Below are positions 48,296 to 59,847 of a stretch of 64,000 nucleotides of DNA, one piece after another. Source of the DNA: Artocarpus heterophyllus (taxonomy: Eukaryota > Streptophyta > Magnoliopsida > Rosales > Moraceae); the NCBI GenBank assembly GCA_025403435.1, contig CM046350.1, forward strand, positions 2,572,070-2,636,069. Reading direction: 5' to 3'. Below the pieces are notes generated by a model that saw only the letters and a list, made by a program, of their open reading frames with translations, was not told the origin of the DNA and searched no databases. The translations under genes and the position numbers were made by a program. Every line of letters begins with the position of its first letter. The stretch's first letter is position 1.

Positions 48296-51291
48296 GATAC
48301 TAGACTCCAGGTGTTGTTTTTGAGTAGAGCCAGGTACTCATCTCTTATTGCCTGTTGCCAGTGAGTTTGTTCAAAGGCTTCTGCTGTTGTAGCTGGTTCC
48401 TTAGTTGCCATGTATACTTTGGGTTTAAAGATATCAGCCTTTGCTCGAGTCTTCATAGGATGAGTATTGGTAGTGATCTTCATGTTTTTACTGTTCCAAT
48501 GACATGAGATGGAACCTATAGACCACGGGCTATAGTAGATAGAGGATTTTTAGATAAAGCATATTGATCATTTCCAGTATCATCTTGTTGTATTGCATCA
48601 GAAGTTGACTGTGGAGTAGATGAAGCAGATTGAGAAGTGGGACTAGATAAGAAAGAGGGAAGAACAGATAAGGTATTTTGAGAAGATGAAGAAGGAGAAT
48701 TTGGAATTAAGAATTGAGTGTTTTTAGCAAAAGGAAAGATATGTTCATCAAATATGACATCCCTAGACATGAAGATTATGCCAGTTCATCAAGACACTTG
48801 TAGCTTTTATGATTCAAAGTATAACCAAGAAAAGTACATGGAGATGACTTATAAGCAAATTTTTGTGAATTATATGGTTTAAGATTTGGAAAGCACAAAC
48901 AGCCAAAGGTTTTAAGCTAATGATACTGTGGTTTGACATGAAATAGTGACTTAAGAGGTGATTTGTTGTTCAAGACAGGAGTAGGTAATCTATTGATGAG
49001 ATATACAGCAGTCCTAAAAGCTTCATCCCAATATTTGAAAGGTAAGGAACCTTGAGCCAAGAGAGTTAGCTTATTTTCCACAATTTCTCTCAGGTAGACC
49101 ATTTTGTTCGTGAGTGTGAAGACAAGGATGTCTATGTATAGTACCAAAAGAGGACAACAAATTAGTAAAGGGTCTATACTCCCCCCCCCCAAATCATCAG
49201 TTGCAACAGTTTTGATTTTGTGACCTAACTAAAGTTCAACTTGGTTTTTGAAATTGAAAAAGGTCTGTAAAGCTTTTGATTTATGCCTTAAGAGGTACAG
49301 CCATGTAAATCATGTGAAATGATCCACAAAACGAATATAATATCGATAGCCATTAGTAGAGGGAGTAGGGGAAGGACCCAAGATATCTAAGTAAACCATT
49401 TCAAGAGGTGCATTATAGATTGTTGTGGAATGAGGAAATGGAGACCTGTGCAATTTTCCTAGACAGTAGGCTGAACAAACTTTATTGAAATCTTTATTGA
49501 TAGTTTTGATATTATATTGTGAAAGTACACGTTTTACAATTGATTCAGAGGGGTGACCTAATCTATTATGCTAGATACTGAACTCAGAGGAACCTGTTGA
49601 TGAAACATTACATGACAAGTTTTCATGATCATTAGGTGTACTAACAAGATTATTGGCAAAAGAACTTGAGCAGCTGACATTGAGATGAGACAAAGGATTA
49701 TGTAGTTTGATTGAATTTGACTTGAGAGGCTGGTTTGGCTTGGTAAGCTGGATTTGAGACTTGTTAAAAACATAGAGACCTCCTTTAAGATGGCCTTCCA
49801 AGAGTATGGCTTGAGAGGCATCGTTCACAAAACAAGTATTGGGATGAAACTCAAAGTATACTTGATTATCTGAGGCAAATTTAGAGACACTTAATAGATT
49901 TTTTGTGATTTTTGAAACATGTAGAAGATGTTTTAAGGACAATGTTCTAGATGCAATAAAAGGTGATAAAAACCGAGAACAACTAATATGCTCAATTTGT
50001 AGACCCTTAGCATCACCCATATGGACTTGATCAGAACCTGCAAACTCTTCCTTGGCCATCAGATTTGTTGAATCAACTATGATGTGGCTGGTTGCTCCCG
50101 AGTCTGGATACCAATCCGAGTCAGCCTGATTACTAGGATGCCAAGTTTAGTCATATATGCTTTTTGGTGTAGCAAGCATTCCAGTCATTCGATTTGAGTT
50201 TTGTTTCTAGGAGTGAAACTCAGCAAGATTGCCTTGTGGCCTGTTCTGTTGAAAATGGGATTCAGGACCATTGAAAGACTAATCAAACCTGTAGTAACAG
50301 TTGAGAACCACATGTCTTGTTTTGCCACAGAGTTGGCATTGAACTTTGTTGGCCTGCCATTGTCCTCTTCCTCTATAAAATCTGCCAAAACCTCTTCCTC
50401 TAGGAATGTGGGTGCCTCGAAAATGAGAGACTTAAGGAGAAAATAGAGAACCTCTACCAGTGCCACCATAATCATGAGTATAACCAGGATGATTACCAAA
50501 GCGAGATGACCTAGGAGACTGTTTCTTGAAACCAAAGGATTGAATATGGCTAGAACGGTTAGAGTTAATAGCAAGATTTGCCATGACAAAATCAAGATTC
50601 TTGATATTCTTTTCTATTCTAGATTCTTGAGCCAGTAGCAGGGATTTGATTTCTTCAACAGTAAATGGATCAGACCTTGTGTTAATAGAGATAACAAATG
50701 TCTCATATTCTGGTGAAAGGCCATCTAGGATTGAGTCTATATGATCTTTAGTAGTGAGTTTGTGTCCTACTAATGCCAACGTGTCCACACAACGTCAAAT
50801 ACGTAAAAGAAACTCATTCATACTCAGGGAGCCTTTCTTTAGATTTTGAAGTTGAGTCTTGAATTAAGTCACCTTTGCTCAAATTTAAGAAGCAAAGTAC
50901 ACTTCTAGTGTGTTCCAGATTTGAGAAGAGGAATCACAATTAACTAGGTGAGTGAAAATACCTTCACTAATTGATGCTAGTAGCCATGACATGATCAGTT
51001 GATATTGTTGCTCCCGGTCCTAGAATTCAAGATAGATTTTCTCAGCGAGTTGATCCTCAGAAGGAAGGAATCTTGAAGGGGGTGATACTGTTGCAGAAAG
51101 AAATTCTTAAAGTCGATGACCTTTGATCGTAGCGAGGACTTGTTTTCTCCAAACAAGGAAATTGTTCTGATCAAGCTTTGCCGAGACTAGATGAGAAAAC
51201 GATACAGGGACGAAGCGTGGTGTGGTTGAGTTTCCATCAATGGCAATCTCCGACGACCTTTCCGAAGCCGAGATCAGCTGCTCTGATACCA

Positions 51292-51581
51292 TATTGAATT
51301 TAGAAAGAAAGAAAGATGAACAAGAGAGAGAGAATTCAGAGAGAATTCAAGAGAATTGAATGAAAGAAATTGATCTTGTTTTTCATTGAAAATCTATCTT
51401 GCATCGTATACAAGTAAGGCTTAAATATACATTCAACTAACTTTAACAACTTGCTTCAATTGTTCACTCAACTGCTGACGAGTGTAAACAGTTAGTTATA
51501 GTGAATTAACAAGTCCGTTACTACTGGTTAACCAGTTGGTTATATTGTTATGGCTCTTCATTTTTGTGATTAGTCCTAACA
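51292..51581 (-). repeat. 5' LTR of the copia element in the phosphofructokinase exon
   Basis: 290 bp, with a 12-bp longer GAGAGAATTCA-type repeat than the 3' LTR. It abuts the primer-binding site (51280-51291) on the inside and GGATT on the outside. Confidence 0.93.
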
Positions 51582-52371
51582 GGATTCCAGACAGCAGTGG
51601 AGATGGCCCAGCGAGCAATCAGTGCTGCTCATGTGGAGGCAGAGAGTGTGGTCAATGGAATAGGTTTGGTGAAACTAATGGGACGAAGCACCGGGCACAT
51701 TGCTCTTCACGCGACACTGAGCCAGCCGGGATGTTGACTGCTGCTTGATCCCCAAAGTGGATTTTTACTTGGAAGGCAAAGGAGGACTGTTTAAGCTCCT
51801 TGATGAGCGTCTGAAAGAGAACGGACATGCAGTGCCGGTAGTGGCTGAAGGAGCAGGACAAGCAATGATACCAAGAACCGATGCCCAAAAAAAGGAGAGG
51901 GATGAATCTGGCAAGCCTGTACTTCTTGATGTCAGCGGTTGGCTGAAGTCGGAGCTAAGCAAATGATGGTCAAGGGACCACCCCGGCGAGTTGTTTACGG
52001 TCAAGTACATAGATCCAACATACATGATTCGTGCAGTTCCGGCCAACGCCACGGATAACTCGTATTGCGCACTTCTAGCACATTCATCCATTTATGGAGT
52101 CATGGCAGGCTACACTGGATTTGTCTCTGGTCCTATTAATGGTTACTACGCTTATTTTTCTTTGGAAGAGGTGGCACATGCTAAGAATGAAGTCAACACC
52201 AAGAATCACAAATGGGCTTGGATCAGATCCGTGACCAACCAGCCTGATTTTGAGAGAAAACAAACATTTAATTCTCATTTATTTATTTTTTTTTTAAAGA
52301 AAAGCTTCATTTTTAGTTTCTTTAAGCTCGGAAATCGGAATCAGTTTGCCATCAGCGTAAAACAAAGATGA

Positions 52372-55300
52372 TGTTGTTTAATAAAATAACAGTGGATTCC
52401 CAGCCATGTTTTGGTCGGTGTTTTGCTAAGATTCTCCATTTATTATTTATTTTTTATTCTCCTTGTCTTGTTGAATCAATTGAATTTATGTGACTTATCT
52501 TTGAAGTTCGTCAATATTAACTAAAAGTATATCTACAAGTGCGCAAATTCATAAAGTTAATATTGTAGTGATTTTATTTTAAGGAGGTTTGCAAAAGGTA
52601 GCAAGAATTTCGCAGGTGGCATCATGGATTTGAACTTTTGACATTGCCTAGAATGAGTATCGTTTAGTTCTTCTTTCTTGGTATAATTTTTCGGGTTACT
52701 TTTTCTCGATGGACTAGGTTATTAAAATACAGATTGGTGTTATTAATTTCTTACATAAAGCAAGGTCAAGAAACATTCTATAAGGAAAGTTAACTAGTAG
52801 TTTTGGTTTAATTTGTATTAATTTTCATTTAAGATATATATATATATATATTTTATTTTATTTTAGTATTAGGTAACTTATTCAAATATGTGCATGTGCT
52901 TGTAACCTGTTTCTACGTGGAGCTTCATTCATTCATAGTGCTTCTCACTATTGAAAATTCTCCTCTTTCCTATCCGCTTCAATTCTGTGTTATCTTCTTT
53001 ATGAGATTAAAAAAAGGAAAATTTAATTCATTACATTCAAGGATAAGATGGGCATGTCATATGTGCAAGGACTATAGTTCTAAATGAGTTTTGAGCAAGC
53101 TTCCATTGATATTCGGTCAATTTTAATTACATTCCATTGAAAGTAGATCATAGAAAGATAAAGCAAAATGAAGAGGGGAAAGGAAAAAAAAAAGCTTCGA
53201 TAATTGTGGAATCATCAATGAATTTGGCTGTGGGAGGACCAGCCGATAATCTTGCAATGTCACACTGCTTTTTATAAAGAAAAGAAAGGCGACCAATTTG
53301 CTAGCAATTTGCATAGCACCTTTATCAATGACTAGAGAATCTTCAAATCCCTCTCACTACGTGGCTTTCACAAACGCCATCTCTACTTTAAGTCTCCAAA
53401 AGCTTTAAGAAAGCTAAAATAAACAAGATAAAAAGTGAACTTATCAACTCACAAACATAAATAACATTCCTCATGTATGTTAGGAGGAATAAATAATTCC
53501 TATGTCATTTTTGACAAACAAATCACATCTTATTTCAACATGAGAGCACCACCATTTGGGCTATACAAATCTTGTCTTGCTTGCATATGGGCACATGCCA
53601 AAAAGAGTAGGACTTGAAACGAGAAATGGGCATTTGATATAAATTGAGAAACCATCACATGTAAACAGGGACGGTCAGAGTTAAAGTATAATTCTAAGAG
53701 AAAGACAAAATATAATTTTTATAAAATTTTATGAACAATGTTCAAAGAAAAAAAAGCTTAGGAAGGATGACTGTCCATCTTGATCCGTAAATAACTCCAC
53801 GTATGCAAACCATTACTATCATCACACAAATTTGGTAAACAAATATAAAAAAGCTCAATCCTCGGAAGTGAAAGTTGAAACCATAGAAATGAGTCATTTG
53901 GGCATTGCCCTTTAAAAGATTTTAAGAGGAAGAGAGGCGGCTAGGTTTTGGGATCATGGACGATTGCATTATCTCATTAAAAGCCATTAAAGGCATGCGG
54001 TGTGTGCCGTATAAGACGTCAACCATGCCAAAAGATTTCTTTGTTTTTGTTTCCTTTGTTGTTATTCTAGAGATTAATCATGTTTGGACCCCTCCAAAGC
54101 TAAAATAATTACTCGGTTTTTTTTTCTTTCAGTGATTATGAGTTGTTTTTCTTTTTCTCACCACATGAATGGGATCTTTAATCTTTGTTAATCCCACTAT
54201 TTAGGTTCCATTAGTTTTCCCTTCTCTTTCCATGTTACACGTTACATCTTCTTAATCATTTTATTTTTCTCTTCCACGCCGTATAACAACAAGATTCAAC
54301 CGGTCTTAATTACATTGACCCCACATTACATTCGTGGCCAAAATTCAGATCCATGAGGTTAAATATTTTGGACCTAAAATTAAAAAAAAAATGTTTAATT
54401 TTTTATGAAAACATTACACTTGTCCTCCTGAGAAACCGATAATTTGTTGAAAGAAAATGGAAAACGACATTAGATTGTTAGTCCAAACCGACATACATGT
54501 GTGACCCAATTTCTTGATAACGTTTGGACTGATGAGTAAGGAAAAATAACAAGATATTCTCTTTGCTTTACAACAAGCATCTAAAGGGCTTTTTTTGAGC
54601 AATTCCCCATTTGCCGACTTATCCTTTTCAACATTATAACAATTGTCACTGAGGATCTTTTTTTTTTATGTTATTCCCATTCACACCGCCTTTAATTAAT
54701 TGAAAATCTTATGCCGGGTTTGATGTACAATAAAAAACAATTTTGTATCACACCTGTAAAAAATCACAAATTAAATTATTAAAAAATTTATCTAACAATA
54801 AATATAATTTTAAAAATCTTATTTTTATGATCAATGTGGAACTAAACAAAAGCCAATGTAACATCATGTGTCACGTTCGGCTTTTCACTTTGTTTAGGGA
54901 TAGGAGTCATGTCACATCACATTTGCAGTGAACAACTCCATTTCCTGTAAATCCACGTATAACACTTGATAACGTATCAAATCACAATAGCAATAAATTC
55001 TTGGAATATTTCTGCTAAAAAAATTAAATAAAAAGAAGTGAAAATAGAATAGTATACAAATTTAACAAAATTTAGTAGAAATCAAAATTTTTACAAAAAA
55101 AAAAAAAAAACCAAATTTTGATGTGACAGTCTAGACCCCTACATCTACTACATGGTTTTTTTTTTTTTTTTGGGTAAATCATTCGGTATCTAAATTCAAT
55201 ACTAAAGACACAAATTCACATTAAAAGTTTTTTAACTCTAGTAAAAATATACCTAATTGATTCAAATTCAAGCCGAATCAGACTATGCAGTAAAAGAAAA

Positions 55301-56350
55301 TTCTCTCAACAAATACTTTTTTATACACAAGACTTAAACTCAAAATCTTATTTTAAAAAAATAGACTTCTTACCACCAAATCTCACATATTGTTGATATT
55401 ACAAGGGTATTTTAATGTACCATGTCAAAACATTCACCTAAATTTCAATAGCTATATTTAATTAAACTGATAAAATTAGAGTTTGTTTTAATCTTTCATC
55501 ATCCTAGTAATAATGATTTTAAAAAATATATTCTATAATAAATTTTGTGTGAAAACCATTCCTTTGTCTAAAAACTTAATCATAGTGAAATATAAAATAT
55601 TTGTAAATTTTAATTAAATTAATCTAACTGTTTCAAATTATATAAAAGAACCCTTATAACATGACAAAGTATTTTGATTTTAGTAATAAGTAGTCTTTTT
55701 ATTTTAACCTTAGATTGATTTTTAGAGGGTTAATTTATAAATATATATGTTACACATTTACAACAGGCGACCCAAAATTATTTTTAATCAAGAAAAATTT
55801 AATCTAACGATTGTCCTGACAGACCTATTGATAACCATAAAATGTCTATCCCCAGCAAGTTTGGCCCCAAAAAAAAAAAAAAAAAAAAACCCCAGTTCAA
55901 ATAATGAGAGAAAGAAGGGAAGAAAAGCTTGTCTTTGTCGTTGGACTTGGGGGTAATATAGCAGTGTGGCCATATTCACACTTTCACCGGAGGTGGCGAT
56001 TCACACGCAGCTCACTCGTCATTATAACCCCCCTTTCTCCACTTCACTGTTGTGATCATATGCCATTTTTAGAGCCCCTTTGGGATTTTCTGGGGCTTTC
56101 TTTCACTTTACTCTTCTTTTTTTTAGTAGTTTATTTATTATACATTGTTGGTATCTCTACCTCCTCCACCACCTCTCTTTTTTCTGCAAATATATAGTAG
56201 TAGTACTAGTATTCCCACAACCAAAAGCCCACATCTTTCTCTCTCTTTCCAAACAAAAACCCACCACCCAACGACCAACTGACGACTGAACTAAGATTCT
56301 GCTTAAACATAGAAAAGCCCCCCACCAAAAAAAAAAAAAAAAGGAGGACA
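52372..56350. other. Intergenic, no gene seen
   Basis: The left end should be the 3' UTR of the phosphofructokinase remnant; the right end (55900-56350) is pyrimidine-rich and should hold the promoter and 5' UTR of the glucanase. Between are AT-rich sequence with poly-A/T runs near 52840, 55100 and 55867. No recognised repeat family or RNA gene. Confidence 0.55.
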
Positions 56351-59300
56351 ATGTTGGGACCTAGAATTTTCAAAACATTGTTCCTTCCTTGTGCAGTTGC
56401 CCTTTGGAGCTTCACACCTCCAATGGCGGAATCGGCGGTGGGAGTGAACTGGGGGACGATATCGTTTCACAGTCTGAAGCCGTCTACGGTGGTGGATCTT
56501 CTGAAGGACAACAAGATAACGAAAGTTAAGATCTTTGATACGGACCCTGGTGTTCTGAGGGCTCTAATGGGGAGTGGGATTCAGGTGATGGTTGGGATAC
56601 CCAATGAGATGCTGGCTTCCTTGAGCTCCTCCACCGCTGCTTCCGACTTGTGGGTCCGCCAGAATATCACTGCTTATCTGGGTAAAGGAGGTGTTGATAT
56701 CAGGTCTGTTTTATATATATAGATATTATGTATATATTTGTATCCATGTCTTGAGAAGTTTCCTTCTTTTATTTTCTCTCTTTCTTTCTTTTCCGTATCT
56801 GGGTGTTTGTTGATGCATAGGAAATGAAAGGATCTTAAATTCTTCTTTTCCAATAACAGTCGTGTATTTTCTTTTTTGGGGAACTGTTGGGCATATTGTC
56901 GTTAGTTTTGTGCTATGGTTTTTGGATTTTTGTAGATTTGCCCAAACTTTTTTTTTTCTCTCGAGGGAGTTATGAATTTGGATCTCTGCTATTAAGTTAC
57001 GAGCTAGAACAACGAAAGGATTACACTAAAAAAAGTTGAAACTTCCGAAAAAGCAGATACATATTTGGGAACAAACGATGGTTACTGAGCTTAAATTTGG
57101 GGTAGGCGGTGGTATTCTTTATTAATTGAAAGAGAATATTGTAGTACGTATGCGTACTTCATAGTTTTTAAGCGTCAGATTACATCCAAATCATATCTAC
57201 TTAAAAAGGAATATAATGATCTAACGAAACTCGACGAGGTACTAATAGTTCTAGACTATTTCATAAAGGCATAAGTATTCTCCTAACCAGAAATTTTGTT
57301 ATTAAAGAAGTATTCTTTTTTTTTCCCCCCCTTCTTGATCCCTAACATGCGGCATCTCATGTGCGGTCACTTCACTGTTTTCCATATGTTTTTAACGGGC
57401 ATTCTAAGGGATGGAGTTGGGTTAAATGGGACTGAATGAAAGTTTAAGGTAGTGAAGTGGGTAAGGTCGGAAGATGTGTAAAGTATTGGGGCACAGAGGC
57501 AAATAATCCTTAAAAAAGTAAAATAGTTAACGAAATTTAATAAATGTTTAACTGTTACAAGCTTTTGTTTTACAAGTAGGGTATTTTACTATGTCCTACC
57601 AAAGGATTTTCCTCAGTTGAAATTTTGTTATGAAAGATATTTTCTGGGTAGATATAGATTTGGTGATAACTTGCACCTCTTTGAGAGTTTATTAGTTAAG
57701 AAAGGACTATGGGCAATTCCCTCAATTGATCATTGATAACAGTAAGTCTGTCAGGGTCAACTTTCTTAGCGTTAAGTGAAACCAAGTTTCCATGATAGCT
57801 CCTTTCCCAGAACCTGCATGCTCTCGGTTGACAAAGTATTGTTTTTGCTAGCTTGAAATTCTATGCAGCTGAGCTAGCATAATTTTCTATTAAGCACAAG
57901 AAGCGCCTGCTCGCCCAGCCTTCACCACGTGGGGTGCTATGCGAGCTGACTTTAGCAGTTTCCATTGCCAGCTTCTTGCATGCTTCTCATCCTGGGCCGG
58001 TGGACATCATTCATGTGGTGTAACAGTGAGTGACTTTTCTCTTTAAGATAATTTCTGACAGTGGGATGCCGTGTTCTGTTCATTGGAAACTATCATTAAG
58101 ATTATGGGAGAGTTGCCGTCATTCTAATAGTTGTCTTGTCCTAGATTTGTTAAGATTATGGCCCGATAAGGTCATCCAAAACTAGATTTACACCTACCAT
58201 TTCCAAACGAAGCCCCACCTCGTCATTTGGTCAAAAAAGACTCTTTTTTGTCTAATATAACCGCAATTAGTAAAAACATGTGTGTCATAAATTTAGGTTG
58301 TTTGATTTATTCATGTCCTCTATGTCTCATGAATTTTTATTCCACCGAAAAAGGTCTTCTTGACTTGTGTTTGATTCTAAACAATTTCCAGGTCGTCTAG
58401 GAATTTAAACGCATTGATATACTGACATATGAAGAGGAGCACATGAGAGATGCTATATCAAAACCACATAAGAGGCTTAGCTAATTAATTCTCATACTTG
58501 GCTAATTAATTTTCGAACCTAATATCTGGGACATATGAACGGTCCCAATGCCAAACTAGCATGTGGGAATCGGTTTTTTAGGAAAGAGTGTTTCAAACTT
58601 ATTTAACGGAACATCTTTCTCTTCCAGATGTAACTAACTTTGATTCTGTTATTAGTATTGTTTCTGGTGATTCTAAGACTTTTTAACAAATGCTGTAACT
58701 TGTGGCATTTAATAGAAATTCTATATGATAACTTTCACCTGCTAATTACAGGTATATTGCAGTAGGAAATGAGCCCTTCCTTACGAGTTACTCTGGTCAA
58801 TTTCTGTCCTATGTCATGCCTGCGCTCCTAAATATACAACAGTCCTTGGCCAAGGTGAATCTTGCTAGCTACATAAAGTTAGTGGTGCCTTGCAATGCTG
58901 ATGCTTATGAGTCGTCTCTTCCTTCTCAAGGCGCATTTCGACCTGAACTTACACAAATTATGACTCAGCTTCTTTCATTTCTCAACTCAAATGGTTCTCC
59001 ATTTGTAGTCAATATTTACCCATTTCTAAGCCTATACGGGAACTCAGATTTCCCTCAAGACTATGCATTTTTCGGTGGAACAACCCATGCTGTCACAGAT
59101 GGAGCCAATGTTTACACAAATGCATTTGATGGGAATTTAGACACTCTAATTGCAGCCCTCACCAAACTTGGATATGGTCAGATGCCCATTGTTCTTGGGG
59201 AGGTAGGTTGGCCGTCGGATGGAGCCATCGGAGCAAATCTCACAGCTGCAAGGGCGTTCAACCAAGGCCTCATAAATCATGTTTTTAGTAATAAAGGAAC

Positions 59301-59847
59301 GCCATTAAGGCCAGGCGTTCCTCCCATGGATATTTATCTTTTCAGTTTACTTGATGAAGGTGCAAAGAGTGTGCTTCCTGGAAATTTCGAAAGACACTGG
59401 GGGATTTTTTCCTTTGATGGTCAGGCTAAGTATCCATTGAACCTTGGTTTGGGCAACAGGCTATTGAAAAATGCAAGGGACGTTCAGTATCTTCCATCTA
59501 GATGGTGTGTGGCAAACCCATCTAGGGACTTGTCGGATGTCGAAAACCATATGAAGCTTGCATGTGGCATGGCAGATTGCACCACTCTCAACTATGGAGG
59601 GTCGTGCAATGGAATTGGTGCAAAGGGTAATATTTCATACGCATTCAACAGCTACTATCAGCTGCAAAATCAGAATGTACGAAGCTGCGATTTTGATGGT
59701 CTTGGGATGGTCACTTTCTTAGATCCTTCTGTTGGTGAGTGTAGGTTTCTTGTTGGGGTCACTGATGCTTCTTCATCTAGTTCTCGTCCATATTGCAGGT
59801 GGATTATTGTTTCGTTTTTACTTTCATTGGGATTGGGGTATTTTTAG
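56351..59847 (+). CDS. Glucan endo-1,3-beta-glucosidase, GH17 with C-terminal X8 (CBM43) domain, GPI-anchor type
   Basis: Two exons, 56351-56703 and 58752-59847, joined in phase (an Arg codon split AG/G), give 482 residues. Signal peptide about 1-28. GH17 barrel from GVNWGT; proton donor Glu125 in VGNEPF and nucleophile Glu268 in GEVGWPSDG; FSLLDEGAKS near the end of the domain. The X8 domain spans about 369-450 (WCVANPS, ACGMADC, NYGGSCN, CDFDG, GECRF) and binds beta-1,3-glucan. After a Ser-rich SSSSSRPYC stretch comes a hydrophobic tail (about 466-482) typical of a GPI signal. Such enzymes hydrolyse callose at the plasma membrane or plasmodesmata and in the wall. The 2.05-kb intron near the 5' end follows the family pattern. 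All catalytic residues are present and the frame is open, so it is probably functional. Confidence 0.95.
56704..58751 (+). other. Intron of the beta-1,3-glucanase gene
   Basis: 2048 bp, donor AG/GTCTGT and acceptor TTACAG/G. A GC-richer stretch near 57900-58010 stands out but has no recognisable identity. No ORF of note. Confidence 0.85.

Larger units (their letters stand above)
43143..51270 (-). pseudogene. Copia gag-pol remnant, split by the nested insertion
   Basis: Read on the minus strand from the right: gag with LVSAKLDQNNFLVWRKQVLA (about 51180); zinc knuckle CQLCGKTRHVVLNC (about 50320-50365), all four ligands kept; protease WYPDSGATSHI (about 50080-50115); pre-integrase HNRLGHPSES (about 49535); integrase ending near 48900; RT start KNNTWSLV up to 48296, resuming at 44585 with LPKGRKAIGCKMVFKVKENP; RT catalytic YVDDILITGSN (about 44090); RNase H CDADWASDDDRRSTSGYC (about 43590). 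Several stops and frameshifts occur throughout, so it is inactive. Confidence 0.88.
42861..51581 (-). mobile_element. Ty1/copia LTR retrotransposon in a phosphofructokinase exon, itself interrupted
   Basis: LTRs lie at 42861-43138 and 51292-51581 (278 and 290 bp), with TSD GGATT at 42856-42860 and 51582-51586. In its own (minus) orientation the LTR starts TGTTAGGACTA and ends AATTCAATA, followed at once by the initiator-tRNA-Met primer site TGGTATCAGAGC. A purine tract TTTGAGGGGA precedes the 3' LTR. The coding part is gag, protease, integrase, RT and RNase H with many stops. Without the nested 3.7-kb insertion the element is about 5.0 kb. The LTRs differ by about a dozen substitutions plus 12-bp and 1-bp indels. 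The target reading frame joins cleanly across the TSD. Confidence 0.96.
40687..52260 (+). pseudogene. ATP-dependent 6-phosphofructokinase (plant type) pseudogene, split by nested retroelements
   Basis: Exon 1 is 40687-41289 and exon 2 resumes at 42715 (intron donor CAG/GTTTCT, acceptor AACAG). Once the insertion 42861-51581 and one TSD copy are set aside, exon 2 runs to about 52260. Family motifs survive: [31 protein letters not shown] (nucleotide binding), GIPKTVDND (catalytic region), [58 protein letters not shown] and GVMAGYTGFVSGPING. The intact enzyme phosphorylates fructose 6-phosphate in glycolysis. Lesions are TAA at 40873-40875, the retroelement, a +1 shift between 51719 and 51731, and TGA at 51964-51966 in place of the first Trp of a WW pair. 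The retained intron shows it is not a processed copy. Confidence 0.92.
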
